Position numbers and translations under genes: made by a program. Under the pieces are notes generated by a model. The model saw only the letters and a program-made list of their open reading frames with translations. It searched no databases and was not told the DNA's origin. This document shows positions 53,985 to 64,000 of a stretch of 64,000 nt of DNA, one piece after another. Source of the stretch: Stomoxys calcitrans (lineage: Eukaryota > Arthropoda > Insecta > Diptera > Muscidae); assembly GCF_963082655.1 (NCBI RefSeq), contig NC_081553.1, forward strand, positions 14,350,643-14,414,642, in the 5' to 3' direction. Position 1 is the first letter of the stretch. Each line of letters starts with the position of its first letter.

Positions 53985-55378
53985 TAACCAAATCAAAAGA
54001 AGAGTCTAACTAAACTCACTGTCTCAAATTTCAGCGACATCGGACAATAAATGAGGATTTTATGACCCCAAAATATTAAACCGATAAATCGGTCTCTATG
54101 GCAACTATATCCAAATCTGGACCGATCTGTGCCATGTTGCAGAAATATGTCAAAATTTCAGCGACATCGGACAATAAATGCGCCTTTTATGGGCCCAAAG
54201 CCCTATATCGAGAAATCGGTCTATCTGGGCCAAATTGACGAAGGATGTCGAAGGGCCTAAAACAACTCACTTTCCTAAATTTCAGCAAAATTGGATAATA
54301 AATGTGGCTTTTATAGGCCTAAGACCCTAAATCAGAGGATTGGTCTATATGGCAGCTATAACCAAATCTGGACCGATGTAGGCCAAATTGAAGGTGGATG
54401 TCTATGGGCCTAACACAACTCACTGTCCCAAATTTCATCAAAATCAACCAATTAATGTGGCTTTCATGGGCTTAAGACCTTAAATCGGAGGATCGGTCTA
54501 TATGGCAGCTATATCCAAATCTTAATCGATCTGGGCCAACTTGAAGAAGGATGTCGCAGAGCCTAATATAACTAACTGCCCCAAATTTCATCAAATCGGA
54601 TAATAAATGTGGATTTTATGAACCTAAGACCCTAAATCGGAGGATCGGTCTGTATGGCCTAACAGAGCCTAACATAACGCACTGTCCCAAATTTCAGCGA
54701 CGTCAGATAATAAATGTGGCTTTTATGGGCCTAAGACCCTAAATCGGAGGATCGGTCTATATGGCAGCTATATCCAAATCTGAACCGATCTGAGCAAAAT
54801 TGACGAAGGCTGTCTCAAATTTCAGCAACATCGGATAATAAATGTGGCTTTTATGGGCCCAGGACCCTAAATCGGAGGATCGGTCTATATGGCAGCTATA
54901 TCCAAATCTGGACCGATCTGAGCCAAATTAACGAAGGATGTCGAAGAGCCTAACTGTCCTAAATTTCATCAAAATCAAACAATAAATGTGGCTTCAATGG
55001 GCCTAAGACCCTAAATCGGAGGATCAGTCTATATGGCAGCTATATCCAAATCTGGACCGATCTAAGTAAAATTGACGAAGGATGTCGAAGGGCCTAACAT
55101 AACTCACTGTCCCAAATTTCAGCAAAATTGGATAATAAATGTGGCTTTTATAGGCCTAAGACTCTAAATCGGAGTATCGGTCTATAGGGCAGCTATAACC
55201 AAATCTGGACCGATCTAAGCTAAATTGAAGAAGTATGTCGAAGGGCCTAACACAACTCACTGTCTATATGGCACTATATCCAAATCTGGACCGATCTGAG
55301 TAATATAGACGAAGGATGTCGAAGGGTCTAATACAACTCACTGTAACAAATTTCATCAAAATTGGATAATTGTTAATA
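53985..55378 (-). mobile_element. DINE-1-like family A array fragment within the Helitron-like block
   Basis: About ten full or partial 153-bp units are present (ggaggatcggtctatatggcagctatatccaaatctggaccgatct; caaatttcagcgacatcggacaataaatg), several shortened by internal deletions. No palindrome, (GTCY)n or 5' tip, so both ends of the element are lost. Confidence 0.8.
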
Positions 55379-55744
55379 GTAGCTCAAAAACAGAAATTTG
55401 GTATCCTCCGCGCCACCTCCAAAGCCCGCTAAATGGAAATACAAACCAATAACGACAATATGCGGTTCCAACTAAAGGTATTTGAGACTAGAGAACGAAT
55501 CTAATATATGGAGGTCCACCTCGCTTTTAAATATACTCCCATTTCGAACTTATTTACCGACCAAAGGAATATAAGGCTCAAATGAAAGGTATTTTCGATT
55601 AGAGCACAGATATGATATCCACATTGGGGCGAAATATCTGAAAGGCCGTACCAGTACCCCCAAACAGGACTTTCCTGACCGTGCCAGTATAGATAAAATA
55701 AGTGAGTGAGAGAAGGCGCAGCGGAGCGGGCCCTGTCCAGCTAG
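55379..55744 (+). mobile_element. Helitron-like element, 3' end
   Basis: 'gttccaactaaaggtatttgagactagagaacgaa' is followed by the GC-rich terminal segment 'gaaggcgcagcggagcgggcc' and 'ctgtccagCTAG'. Helitrons end in CTRR preceded by a short GC-rich hairpin, and CTAG fits. The next Helitron-like copy begins at the very next base. Confidence 0.68.
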
Positions 55745-57541
55745 TCTTATATATAAAATTCAATTTGTGTTTGTTTATTCCGTATAGACTCAAAAACGGC
55801 TGAACCGATTACCTTGAAATTTTAGCAGATTGTGTAGGTTGGTCTGGAAGGAAATATAGGCTAAATAAATTGTTGATATCGAGAGGGGGCGGACCCTCCC
55901 CCTTACCCCAAATGTACAACCCAAAAATAAAAATGGACCGATCGGGACAATATGGGAATGGAATGAAAGGTATTCAAGAGTAGATCACGAATTTCATAAT
56001 AAAAGTTGGTTCCAAGTACATGGGGGCCGCCCCAGCCCCAAAACCCCTTAAAATAGGTTTATTTGACGATCATGACAATATGGGACTCAAATGAAAGGTA
56101 TTCGGAAGTAGATTACGAATAAGGTTAGCAAGTAGGAATAGGATTTATAATTTACTGATATTGGAAGGGGGCCGTTATCCAAAAACACCACCCAAAATCT
56201 AAAGAGGACCGGTAACGACAATATGGGTATCAAATGAAAAGTATGCAGGAGTAGATAACGAATCTGACATACAAATTCATGTCGAAGTATAGGGGGTCAC
56301 CCCCATCCCCACAAAAACGCCCAAAATGGGCACATTTACCAATCACGGATAATGGGACTCGGTTTGTTTGTTACGTATAGACTGAAAAACGGCAGAACCG
56401 ATTTTCTCGAAATTTTCGCTAATTGTGTAGGTTGGTCTGGAAGGAAATATAGACTATATAATTTTTCGGTATCGGAAGGGGAACGGACCCCCTTATACCA
56501 AAAACACAATCAAAAATCAAATGTGGACCGATCGGGACAATGTAGATATCAAATGAAAGTAATTGGAGAGTAGAATACGAATATGGTATTAAAAATTGAG
56601 TCTAAGTACCCATCGGGCCGCCCCAACCCCAAAACTCCCCCAAACAGACATATTGGACGTTCTTATCAATATGGGGCTCATAAGAAAGGTATTCGGGAGT
56701 AGATTTCGAATCTGGCATACAAAATCAAATCGAAGTATTGGGGGTCACGCCAATCCTCCAAAACGCCATTAGACCCATTATGACTATATGATACTTGGGA
56801 ACCGATTTTCTTAAAATTTTCATAGATTGTGTACATTTGTCTGAAAACATAGGCTTTATAGTTTTTTGATGTCGGGTGGAGGCGGCCCTCCCCCTTAACG
56901 CAAAAACGCCACCCATTTCCTAAAGTGGTCCGATGGGCACGATAACGAATATGGTATTAAAATTTGGGTCCAAGTAACCAGCGGGCCCCCTCCAACACCT
57001 AAACTCCTCTAAACAGATATATTCGAAGTTCATGTAACTATGGGACTCAAATGAAAAGTATTGGGCAGTAGATTACAAACATGACATAAAACATTAGGTT
57101 CAAGTAATGGGAGGACGCCCAACCCCAAATACCCCCAAATGGTCATATTAACCGACCATGGCAATATGGGACTCAAATGAAATGTATTAGCGAGTGCGAA
57201 TATGACATTAAAATTTGCGTTCAAATCTAGGTGGCGCTTTTCCTCCTAAAGATACGGACTCATTATGACCATGTGGGACTCAAATGAAAGGTATTTGAGA
57301 GTAGAAAACGAAGTTGATATCCAAATTTGGTGCCAAGTGTTTTGAGGTACGTCCTAAAGCAACAACGTTAAGTGGGGATAAACACCGCTTTGTCCGATGT
57401 TCTCGCCGGGATTCGAACGCGTTCAGTATCATACGCTACAATGGCACGACTTCGATATCCACATTCAGGGCGAAGCGACCCACCCTAAAAAGATATTAGA
57501 GAGTAAAAGAAGGCGCAGCGGAGCGGGCACGGTTCGGCTAG
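55745..57541 (+). mobile_element. Helitron-like non-autonomous element with both ends
   Basis: It starts TCTTATATATAAAATTC, with 'gtttattccgtatagactcaaaaacggctgaaccgatt', and ends 'gaaggcgcagcggagcgggc', 'acggttcggCTAG'. Helitrons start with TC and end with CTRR, so both termini are consistent. The interior repeats 'caatatggg.ctcaaatgaaaggtatt.g.gagtag' about every 130 bp. A second copy of the 5' region (cgtatagactgaaaaacggcagaaccg) at 56375 shows it is composite. No RepHel frame. A SINE piece lies near the 3' end. Confidence 0.7.
57375..57444 (-). mobile_element. tRNA-derived SINE head fragment
   Basis: On the minus strand 'gtgccattgtagcgtatg' and 'gaacgcgttcgaatcccggcgagaacatc' correspond to the SINE's tRNA-like head, including box B. 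The body is missing. It sits inside the Helitron-like element. Confidence 0.6.
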
Positions 57542-58428
57542 TATATATTTTGATTTCACCTTTATCTACTGAAAAATGTTTTAACCAAGCTCATCTTCAT
57601 TAAAATGTTTAAACAAAACTCTAATACCAAGTCATTGACATTTAAATGAAATCAAAGTGAGGTCTTATGTGTGGTACACAATGAAGCCAATTCAAAATTA
57701 ATGAATGAATCGTTGAGTATCAATCCAAAATATCCAATTGTAGTGCCACGAATAAAACAATCTCCCCTTTAAATAAATTATGTCCATTTAACTATTATTG
57801 CTCGTAGAAAAAAATCAAGTTCCTTTAACTCCACCAGGCCATGTTATACCAAATTGGGTTTTAATATGTTAATTCGATGGCGTTTTATTTTCGGAAGCCG
57901 GGCCAATTAATTGCCGAGAAAATTACATAAAAATCTACAAAACATAAATAAACTGGAACAACAAAACATTTCCAAAAAAACAAACACAACAAAGAAAAAA
58001 TACCCAAATCTAAATCTGTTATCGATAGAGATTTTGTCGTTTTTTAGATTTTCTTAATGAAAACCAAATTAATACAAATACATATTGAAGAGAAAAAAAA
58101 ACATAGAAAACAAACAAATAAAATCACAATGGACACAATGGAGGCTCTTGTGCATGGATGTGACTGACATTGGCGCTGTAGATTTCTAATGAGCTGTGAA
58201 CCTTTTAGGTGACCACTAGGGTAATGCCATAACTCAAGGCAAGGTGGCCCGAGAATCACTAAATGTAATTCTAAGAAACGATTTAATTAATATCATTAGG
58301 TTGGTTCATTTGGAAAATGACCCACCAAATTAAGGAAAGAAAACCGACAAATTCCAGGAAAAAGAAAATTTCTGGGTTTTTTTTCTATAAAAAATTAAAG
58401 CAACAAAAAATTAAAAAAAAAAAAAAAA
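57542..58428. other. Non-repetitive AT-rich DNA, no gene seen
   Basis: No supported exon. Poly-A runs precede the next DINE element. Confidence 0.45.
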
Positions 58429-60207
58429 AACAAGTAAAAGCGTGCAAAGTTCGGCCGGGCCGAATCTTATATAATCCCAACATCTCTTCTTACGCAAAAA
58501 AGGATATAAGAAAAGATTTGCTCTGCTATTAGAGCGATATCAAGATATGGTCCGGTTTGGACCATAATTAAATTATATGTTGGAGACCTGTGTGAAATGT
58601 CAGCCAATTCGAATAAGAATTGCGCCATTTGGGGGCTCAAGAAGTAAAATAGAGTGATTGATTTATATGGAAGCTGTATAAGGCTATAGACCGATTCAGA
58701 CCATAATAAACACGTATGTTGATGGTCATGAGAGGATCCGTCGTACAAAATTTCAGGCAAATCGGATAATAATTGCGATCTCTAGAGGCTCAAGAAGTCA
58801 AGATCCCACATCGGTTTATATGGCAGCTATATCAGGTTATGAAGCGACTTAAACCTTATTTGATACAGTTGTTAAAAGTAAGAATAAAATAAGTCATTCA
58901 AACTTTCAGCCAAATCGGATAGGAATTGCGCCCTCTAGAAGCTCAAGAAGTCAAGTCCCCAAATCTGTTTATATAACAGCTATATCAGGTTATGGACCGA
59001 TTTGAACCATACTTGGCACAGTTGTTGAATATCATAACAAAACACGTCTTGCAAAATTTTATTTCAATCGGATAAGAATTGCGCCCTCTAGAGGCTCAAA
59101 AAGTCAAGACCCAAGATCGGTTTATATGGCAGCCATATCAGGTTATGTACCGATTTGAACCATACTTGGCGCAGTTGTTGGATATCATAACAAACCACGT
59201 CGTGCAAAATTTCATTACAATCGGATAAGAATTGCGCCCTCTAGTGGCTCAAGAAATCAAGACCCAAGATCGGTTTATATGACAGTTATATCAGTTTATG
59301 GACCGATTTGAACCATACTTGGCACAATTGTTGGATATCACAAAAAAACACATCGTGCAAAATTTCATTCCAATCGGATATGAATTGCGCCCTATAGAGG
59401 TTCAAGAAGTCAAGACCCAAGATCGGTTTATATGGCAGCTATATCAAAACATGGACCGATATAGCCCATTTACAATACCAACCTACCTACACTAATAAGA
59501 AGTATTTGTACAAAATTTCAAGCGGCTTGCTTTACTCATTCGAAGTTAGCGTGCTTTCGACAGCCAGACGGACGGGCAGACGGACGGACAGACGGACGGA
59601 CAGACGGACGGACAGACGGACGGACAGACGGACGGACAGACGGACGGACAGACGGACGGACAGACGGACGGACAGACGGACGGACAGACGGACGGCAGAC
59701 GGACGGACAGACGGACGGACAGACGGACGGACAGACGGACGGACAGACGGACGGACAGACGGACGGACAGACGGACGGACAGACGGACGGACAGACGGAC
59801 GGACAGACGGACGGACAGACGGACGGACAGACGGACGGACAGACGGACGGACAGACGGACGGACAGACGGACGGACAGACGGACGGACAGACGGACGGAC
59901 AGACGGACGGACAGACGGACGGACAGACGGACGGACAGACGGACGGACAGACGGACGGACAGACGGACAGACGGACGGACAGACGGACGGACAGACGGAC
60001 GGACAGACGGACGGACAGACGGACGGACAGGCGGACGGACAGATGGACGGACAGACGGACGGACTGACGGACGGACATGTCTAGATCGACATAAAATGTC
60101 ACGACGATCATGAATATATATACTTTATGGGGTCTCAGACGAATATTTCGAGTAGTAACAAACCGAATGTCGAAATTAGTATACCCCCATCCTATTGTGG
60201 AGGGTAT
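58429..60207 (-). mobile_element. DINE-1-like element, family B, complete, large (GTCY)n
   Basis: The left end 'aacaagtaaaagcgtgc' has a palindrome at 58447-58466 (AAGTTCGGCC/GGCCGAATCTT). Here the subterminal region is 'tataatcccaacatctcttcttacgc', a diverged version. About seven 153-bp units follow (59115, 59268, 59421 exactly 153 apart). Then come a 514-bp (GTCY)n, the core, (TA)n and the 5' tip 'ccccatcctattgtggagggtata'. Confidence 0.9.
59565..60078. repeat. 12-bp minisatellite CAGACGGACGGA, about 43 copies
   Basis: The array is nearly perfect. One base is missing near 59693 (acggcagacgg) and a 4-bp unit is missing near 59965, and each shifts the reading frame (TDRR, TDGR, TDGQ). The last four or five units carry substitutions. 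It sits precisely at the (GTCY)n position of the element. The 192- and 237-codon frames across it are not genes. Confidence 0.96.
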
Positions 60208-60244
60208 ACCAGTTTTAATTTTTAAAAGCCCAAGCAAACAGAAA

Positions 60245-60957
60245 TACAAGTAAAAGCGTGCGTGGATTTTGCTAAAATATAAGAATTATATCTGGTTATA
60301 GACCGATTTGGGCCGTACTTGGCACAGTTGTTCAGACGCTTAACATGAAATTTCAGCCAGATCGGAAAAAAAATCGCAGCTTGTAGGGGCGCAAGAAGTC
60401 AAATCGGGCGAATGGTTTATATGGGAGCTAGATCAGGTTATAGACTGAATCGGACCGTACATGGCACAGTTGTTGGGAGTCATAACAGAACACTATGTGT
60501 GAACAAAATATCAGCTAATCAGATGAAAACTGAAAATTCCGGGGGCTCAAGAAGTCAAATCAAGAGGTTTATTTATATGAGAGCTATATCAGGTTATAGA
60601 CCAATTCGGACCGTACTTGGCTCAGTTATTGGAAGTCATAACAGAACACTATGTGCAAAAATTCAGCCAAAACGGACGAAAATTGAGGATTCCAGGAACT
60701 CAAGAAGTCAAATCAAAAGATCGGTTTATATGGGAGCTTTATCAGGTTATAGACCGATTTGGACGGTACTTAGCAAAGTTGTTGGATGTCATAACAGAAC
60801 ACAAAATTTAAGCCAAATCCGAGTAAAATTGCGGCTTCCAGGGGCTCAAGAAGTCAATTCATGAGATCGGTTTATATGGGAGCTATATCTAAATCTGAGC
60901 CGATATGTCCCATTTTCAATCCCCAACGACCATCATCAATACCTAGTATCTGTGCTA
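60245..60957 (-). mobile_element. DINE-1-like family B, left arm of an inverted pair
   Basis: The 3' tip 'tacaagtaaaagcgtgcg' is followed directly by body; the palindrome and subterminal motif are deleted. About four units contain 'ggtttatatgggagctatatcaggttatagaccgattcggaccgtacttggcacagtt'. At about 60958 it joins an oppositely oriented A element. Confidence 0.8.
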
Positions 60958-62195
60958 AATTTCGATTTAAGGTCTTGGGCTCATAAAAGGCGCATTTATT
61001 GTCCGATTTTGCTGAAATTTGGGACAGTGAGTTGCGTAAGGCCCTACGACATATTTCTTCAATTTGGTCTAGATCGGTCCACATTTGAATATAGCTGTCA
61101 TATAGACCGATATGTCGATTTAAAGTCTTCGGCCCATAGAAGCCACATTTTTTGTCCGATTTTGCTGAAATTTGGGACATCTTCAATTTGGTCTAGATCG
61201 GTCCACATTTGAATATAGCTGCCATATAGAGCGATCTCTCGATTTAAGGTTTTAGGCCCATAAAAGGCGCATTTATTGACCGATGTCGCCGAAATTTGGG
61301 ACAGTGAGTTATGTTGGGCCCTTCGCAATCCTTCTTCAGTTTGGCTCAGTTTGGTCCAGTTTTGGATATAGCTGCCATATAGACCGATCTCTTGATTTAA
61401 GGCTTTGGGTCCATAAAAGGCGCAGTTATTGTCCGATTTTACCAAAATTTGAGAGTGTGAGTTATGTTAAGTCCCTCGATATAATTCTGCAATAAGGCAC
61501 AGATCGGTCCGGATTTGGATATAGCTGCCATATAGACCGATCTGTCGATTTAAGGTCTTGGGCTCATAAAAGGCGCATTTATTGGCCGATGTCCCCGAAA
61601 TTTGGGACAGTGAGTTGTGTAGGGCCCTTCGACATTCTTCCTAAATTTGGCTCGGATGGGTGCAGATTTGGATATAGCTGCCTCATAGACCAATCTCTCG
61701 ATTTAAGTATTTGGGACCATAAAAGAAGTATTAATTGTCCGATTTCACCGAAATTTGGGACAATGAGTTGCTTTAGGCTCTTCGACATTATTCTGCAATT
61801 TGGCTCAAATCGGTCCAGATTTGATATAGCTGCCATTAGACCGATATCGCGATTTAAAGTCTTGGCCCCATAAAAGGCGCATTTATAATCCGATTTCACT
61901 GAAATTAGACACAGTGAATTATGTTAGGCTTTTCGACATCCGTATCGTATATGGTTCAGATCGTTTTATTTTTAGATATAGCTACTAAAAGGATAAATAT
62001 TTTCTTATATTCACTTGAACAATGACTTGTACTATTTGTATTTGGTCCAAATTGGATCATATTTCGATGCATCTGTTGCGGGGCATAAGGTATGCGTTTT
62101 TACCGGATTTTGACGAAAGGTGGTTTACATATATACTAGTGGTGGTGGGTATCTGAAGTTATGCCCGGCCAAACTTAACGCCTTTTTTCTTGTTA
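60958..62195 (+). mobile_element. DINE-1-like family A, right arm of an inverted pair
   Basis: About seven units (gatttaaggtcttgggctcataaaaggcgcatttattgtccgatt; gatatagctgccatatagaccgatct) lead to 'ctagtggtggtgggtatc', a decayed palindrome (gttatgcccggccaaac, near 62157-62173) and 'aacgccttttttcttgtt'. No 5' tip. Overlapping long frames on both strands reflect the multiple-of-three unit length. Confidence 0.82.
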
Positions 62196-63681
62196 TAATA
62201 TTCCTACCACCTCATTCACCAGCACGAATAAATCAATATATGTATTCTAAAATTATTAAAAAAGATTTTATCTGCTCAAATTAACAACAGACTAAGTGAC
62301 TCGACTCAATATTTCAAACATGTCCGTGCCTTCGGACTTTAATTAGCAGACGTTTAGCGGAATTGCTTTAACATTCCTTAATTAGAGAAAACATCTTCTA
62401 TTGTCCACCATCTCTAAACTCAAACTCCTGAATATTCGAAAATAATTTTTTTTTAATCTATGATGTCATTTCTCATAAGAAACAGGCAAGCGAATTTGTC
62501 TCATCGTTTATATATGGCCCCATATTTCATTCGATCGCAATGCACATTTTTTTCGGTTTTGGAAGTAAATCACGAAATTTTGGTTAATTTTCACCCCTCA
62601 AACATTCCAAATAAATCATTTGCGAAATTTATTCAATTTTTAAAGTTGAATTAAAGCAAATTGAGATATTAGGTAATGCCATAAAAAGGCTACTAACCAG
62701 TTTTATAATCTCTCAGTTTCCCTGGTTGCTACTACAGCAAAACCCCTAAAAGTGGTGAGTAAGAAATTTCAAAATTTCCTAATTGATATTTTCCATAAAA
62801 TATTTTGACGTTTCGATTCGATTAGGACACGCACAAAAACAATTTGTCCCACACAGACAATCGTTCTTAATTGAATACTGGGGATTTTGGGGTTTTTTTT
62901 TGTTTTGTTTAATCAACGCTCAATCATCGTAAAACTCCCAATGGACCACAGATATGCAGCCAGCCCATGGCGAGTTCCTGGGAAAAATGCGAGCGCAACT
63001 ACTTTACAATCAACCACATCGCCCAATCTGAGACAGAGATTAAGAAATAAAGGTTAATGTTGTGACAAAAATCTTAACAAATCCCCCATAATCATAATTT
63101 GTTTGGTGTCGAACTACCTGCTTACTTGCCATAAACATAATGAGCATTCAAAAAACCCAACGAAAAAAAATCGTTGAAATCACCACAAAAACTCCACGGA
63201 CAGACATAGAAAATTAATTATCAACCAAATTTGGTGGAAACGAAACAGAAGAAAAAAAATGACATAAAAATCAACGAATTATTAATAAACTTATCAATGC
63301 ATAATGATCTCTAAATCGCTGAAAAATGTGAGTTTTTTATATCAAACGTAATCAACCAAAATATTTTTATTTTCTGTTTTTAGTGTTTACTGAGAGATCA
63401 AACCATAACCAAATCTCAAAACAGAAGTCCACTTTCATTGGGGACTTTGTGTCAGTTTTTGGGGATATCAAAACGTTTGACAAATTAATTATCCAAATTT
63501 GAGACTGGATGGTTGTGGTGATAACGTTTAATTGTGATGGAATATCTAAGGCAGGTGAATTTTTGAGTCAAAGTCTGAAATGCAACATTCGTATGAGGGC
63601 TTGAACGAAAGGAGACTTTATAAGACCTTTTGGTGAAACAATGTGGATTTGAGTTAAAATGTCATGTTGACAAAAATAAAA
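62196..63681. other. Non-repetitive AT-rich DNA, no supported gene
   Basis: The longest unassigned stretch in the right part. It is AT-rich with no recognisable domain on either strand and no known repeat. Possible host intron or intergenic DNA. Confidence 0.45.
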
Positions 63682-64000
63682 CAACAAATAAAAGCTTGCT
63701 AGGTTCGGCCGGGTCGAAAATTATATACCCTCCACCATTGATCGCATTTGTCGAGTTCTATGCGCTGTATCTTTTTTTAGGTAAACAAAGAATATTGAAT
63801 AAGAACTGTTATGCTATTGGAGCTATATGAAGTTAGAGACCGATTCGTACCATAAATGGATACTGAACTTTGTAAAAGTCATTCGGATAAGAAGTGCGCA
63901 CTGTAGGGGTTCAACAAGCGAAATCGGGAGATAGGTATTTTATGGGAGCTCTATCAAGCTATAGATTGATTCAGACCATATTAGACATGTATGTTGAAGG
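63682..64000 (-). mobile_element. DINE-1-like family B, 3' end, cut by window edge
   Basis: 'aacaaataaaagcttgct' is followed by a decayed palindrome (aggttcggccgggtcgaaaatt), the subterminal 'tataccctccaccattgatcgcatttgtcgagttc' and 'aggtaaacaaagaatattgaataagaa'. Body units then start (ggagctatatgaagttagagaccgatt). It continues beyond the window. Confidence 0.85.

Noticed and set aside
59506..60249. Open frames of 192 (+) and 237 (-) codons
   Set aside because: They are translations of a 12-bp minisatellite (TDGR/VCPS repeats) plus DINE ends; no protein is expected.
61098..61899. Long overlapping frames on both strands
   Set aside because: Same explanation: in-phase 153-bp units. Frames open on both strands of a non-coding array.

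Overview
This window looks like transposon-rich, AT-rich DNA from a higher fly, probably a calyptrate such as a muscid. That placement is an inference from the repeat types. I found no host protein-coding exon, rRNA or genuine tRNA gene that I could support. The only intact gene is a transposase. Intergenic DNA, a very large intron or pericentromeric DNA would all fit.

Roughly half of the window (about 31 kb by adding my intervals) is one superfamily of non-autonomous rolling-circle-type elements of the INE-1/DINE-1/mini-me kind (Helentron-associated). Each element has a 5' tip starting near TATACCC(T/A)CCACC. A (TA)n tract, a short core and a (GTCY)n proto-microsatellite follow. The body is a variable array of units about 153 bp long. 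A 3' end then carries the inverted copy of the tip, a palindrome with arms AAGTTCGGCC and GGCCGAACTT, and ...TTTTTACTTGTT. I assign strand so that the palindrome end is 3'. I call the variants A (GATACCCACCACC tip), B (TATACCCTCCACC tip) and D (ATACCCTACACC tip).

Layout. At 0-8 kb: SINEs, A and D elements and an AT-rich MITE. At 8-26 kb: near-continuous DINE elements with inverted pairs, head-to-tail runs and a long flanking duplication at 8.6/10.2 kb; a decayed mariner sits in a B element at 25.8-26.7 kb. At 28.2-30.5 kb: an (ACTT)n tract split by an apparently intact Tc1-like transposon with IR/DR ends. At 30.5-36.8 kb: LINE fragments with inverted duplications, more DINE arrays and SINEs. 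At 37-43 kb: mariner MITEs, the longest A array, a hAT-like MITE and an unclassified hairpin-rich insertion. At 43-50 kb: a minimal 325-bp DINE element, a D element, an A/B mosaic and three LINE remnants. At 52.7-57.5 kb: Helitron-like repeats including two copies joined end to end. At 58.4-64 kb: a B element with a half-kilobase (GTCY)n expansion, an inverted A/B pair and a B element cut by the window edge.

The only expected protein products are the Tc1 transposase (29128-30156) and, if expressed, a defective mariner transposase. All other families look non-autonomous: SINEs would depend on LINE reverse transcriptase and DINE elements on a Helentron RepHel source, neither of which is intact here.
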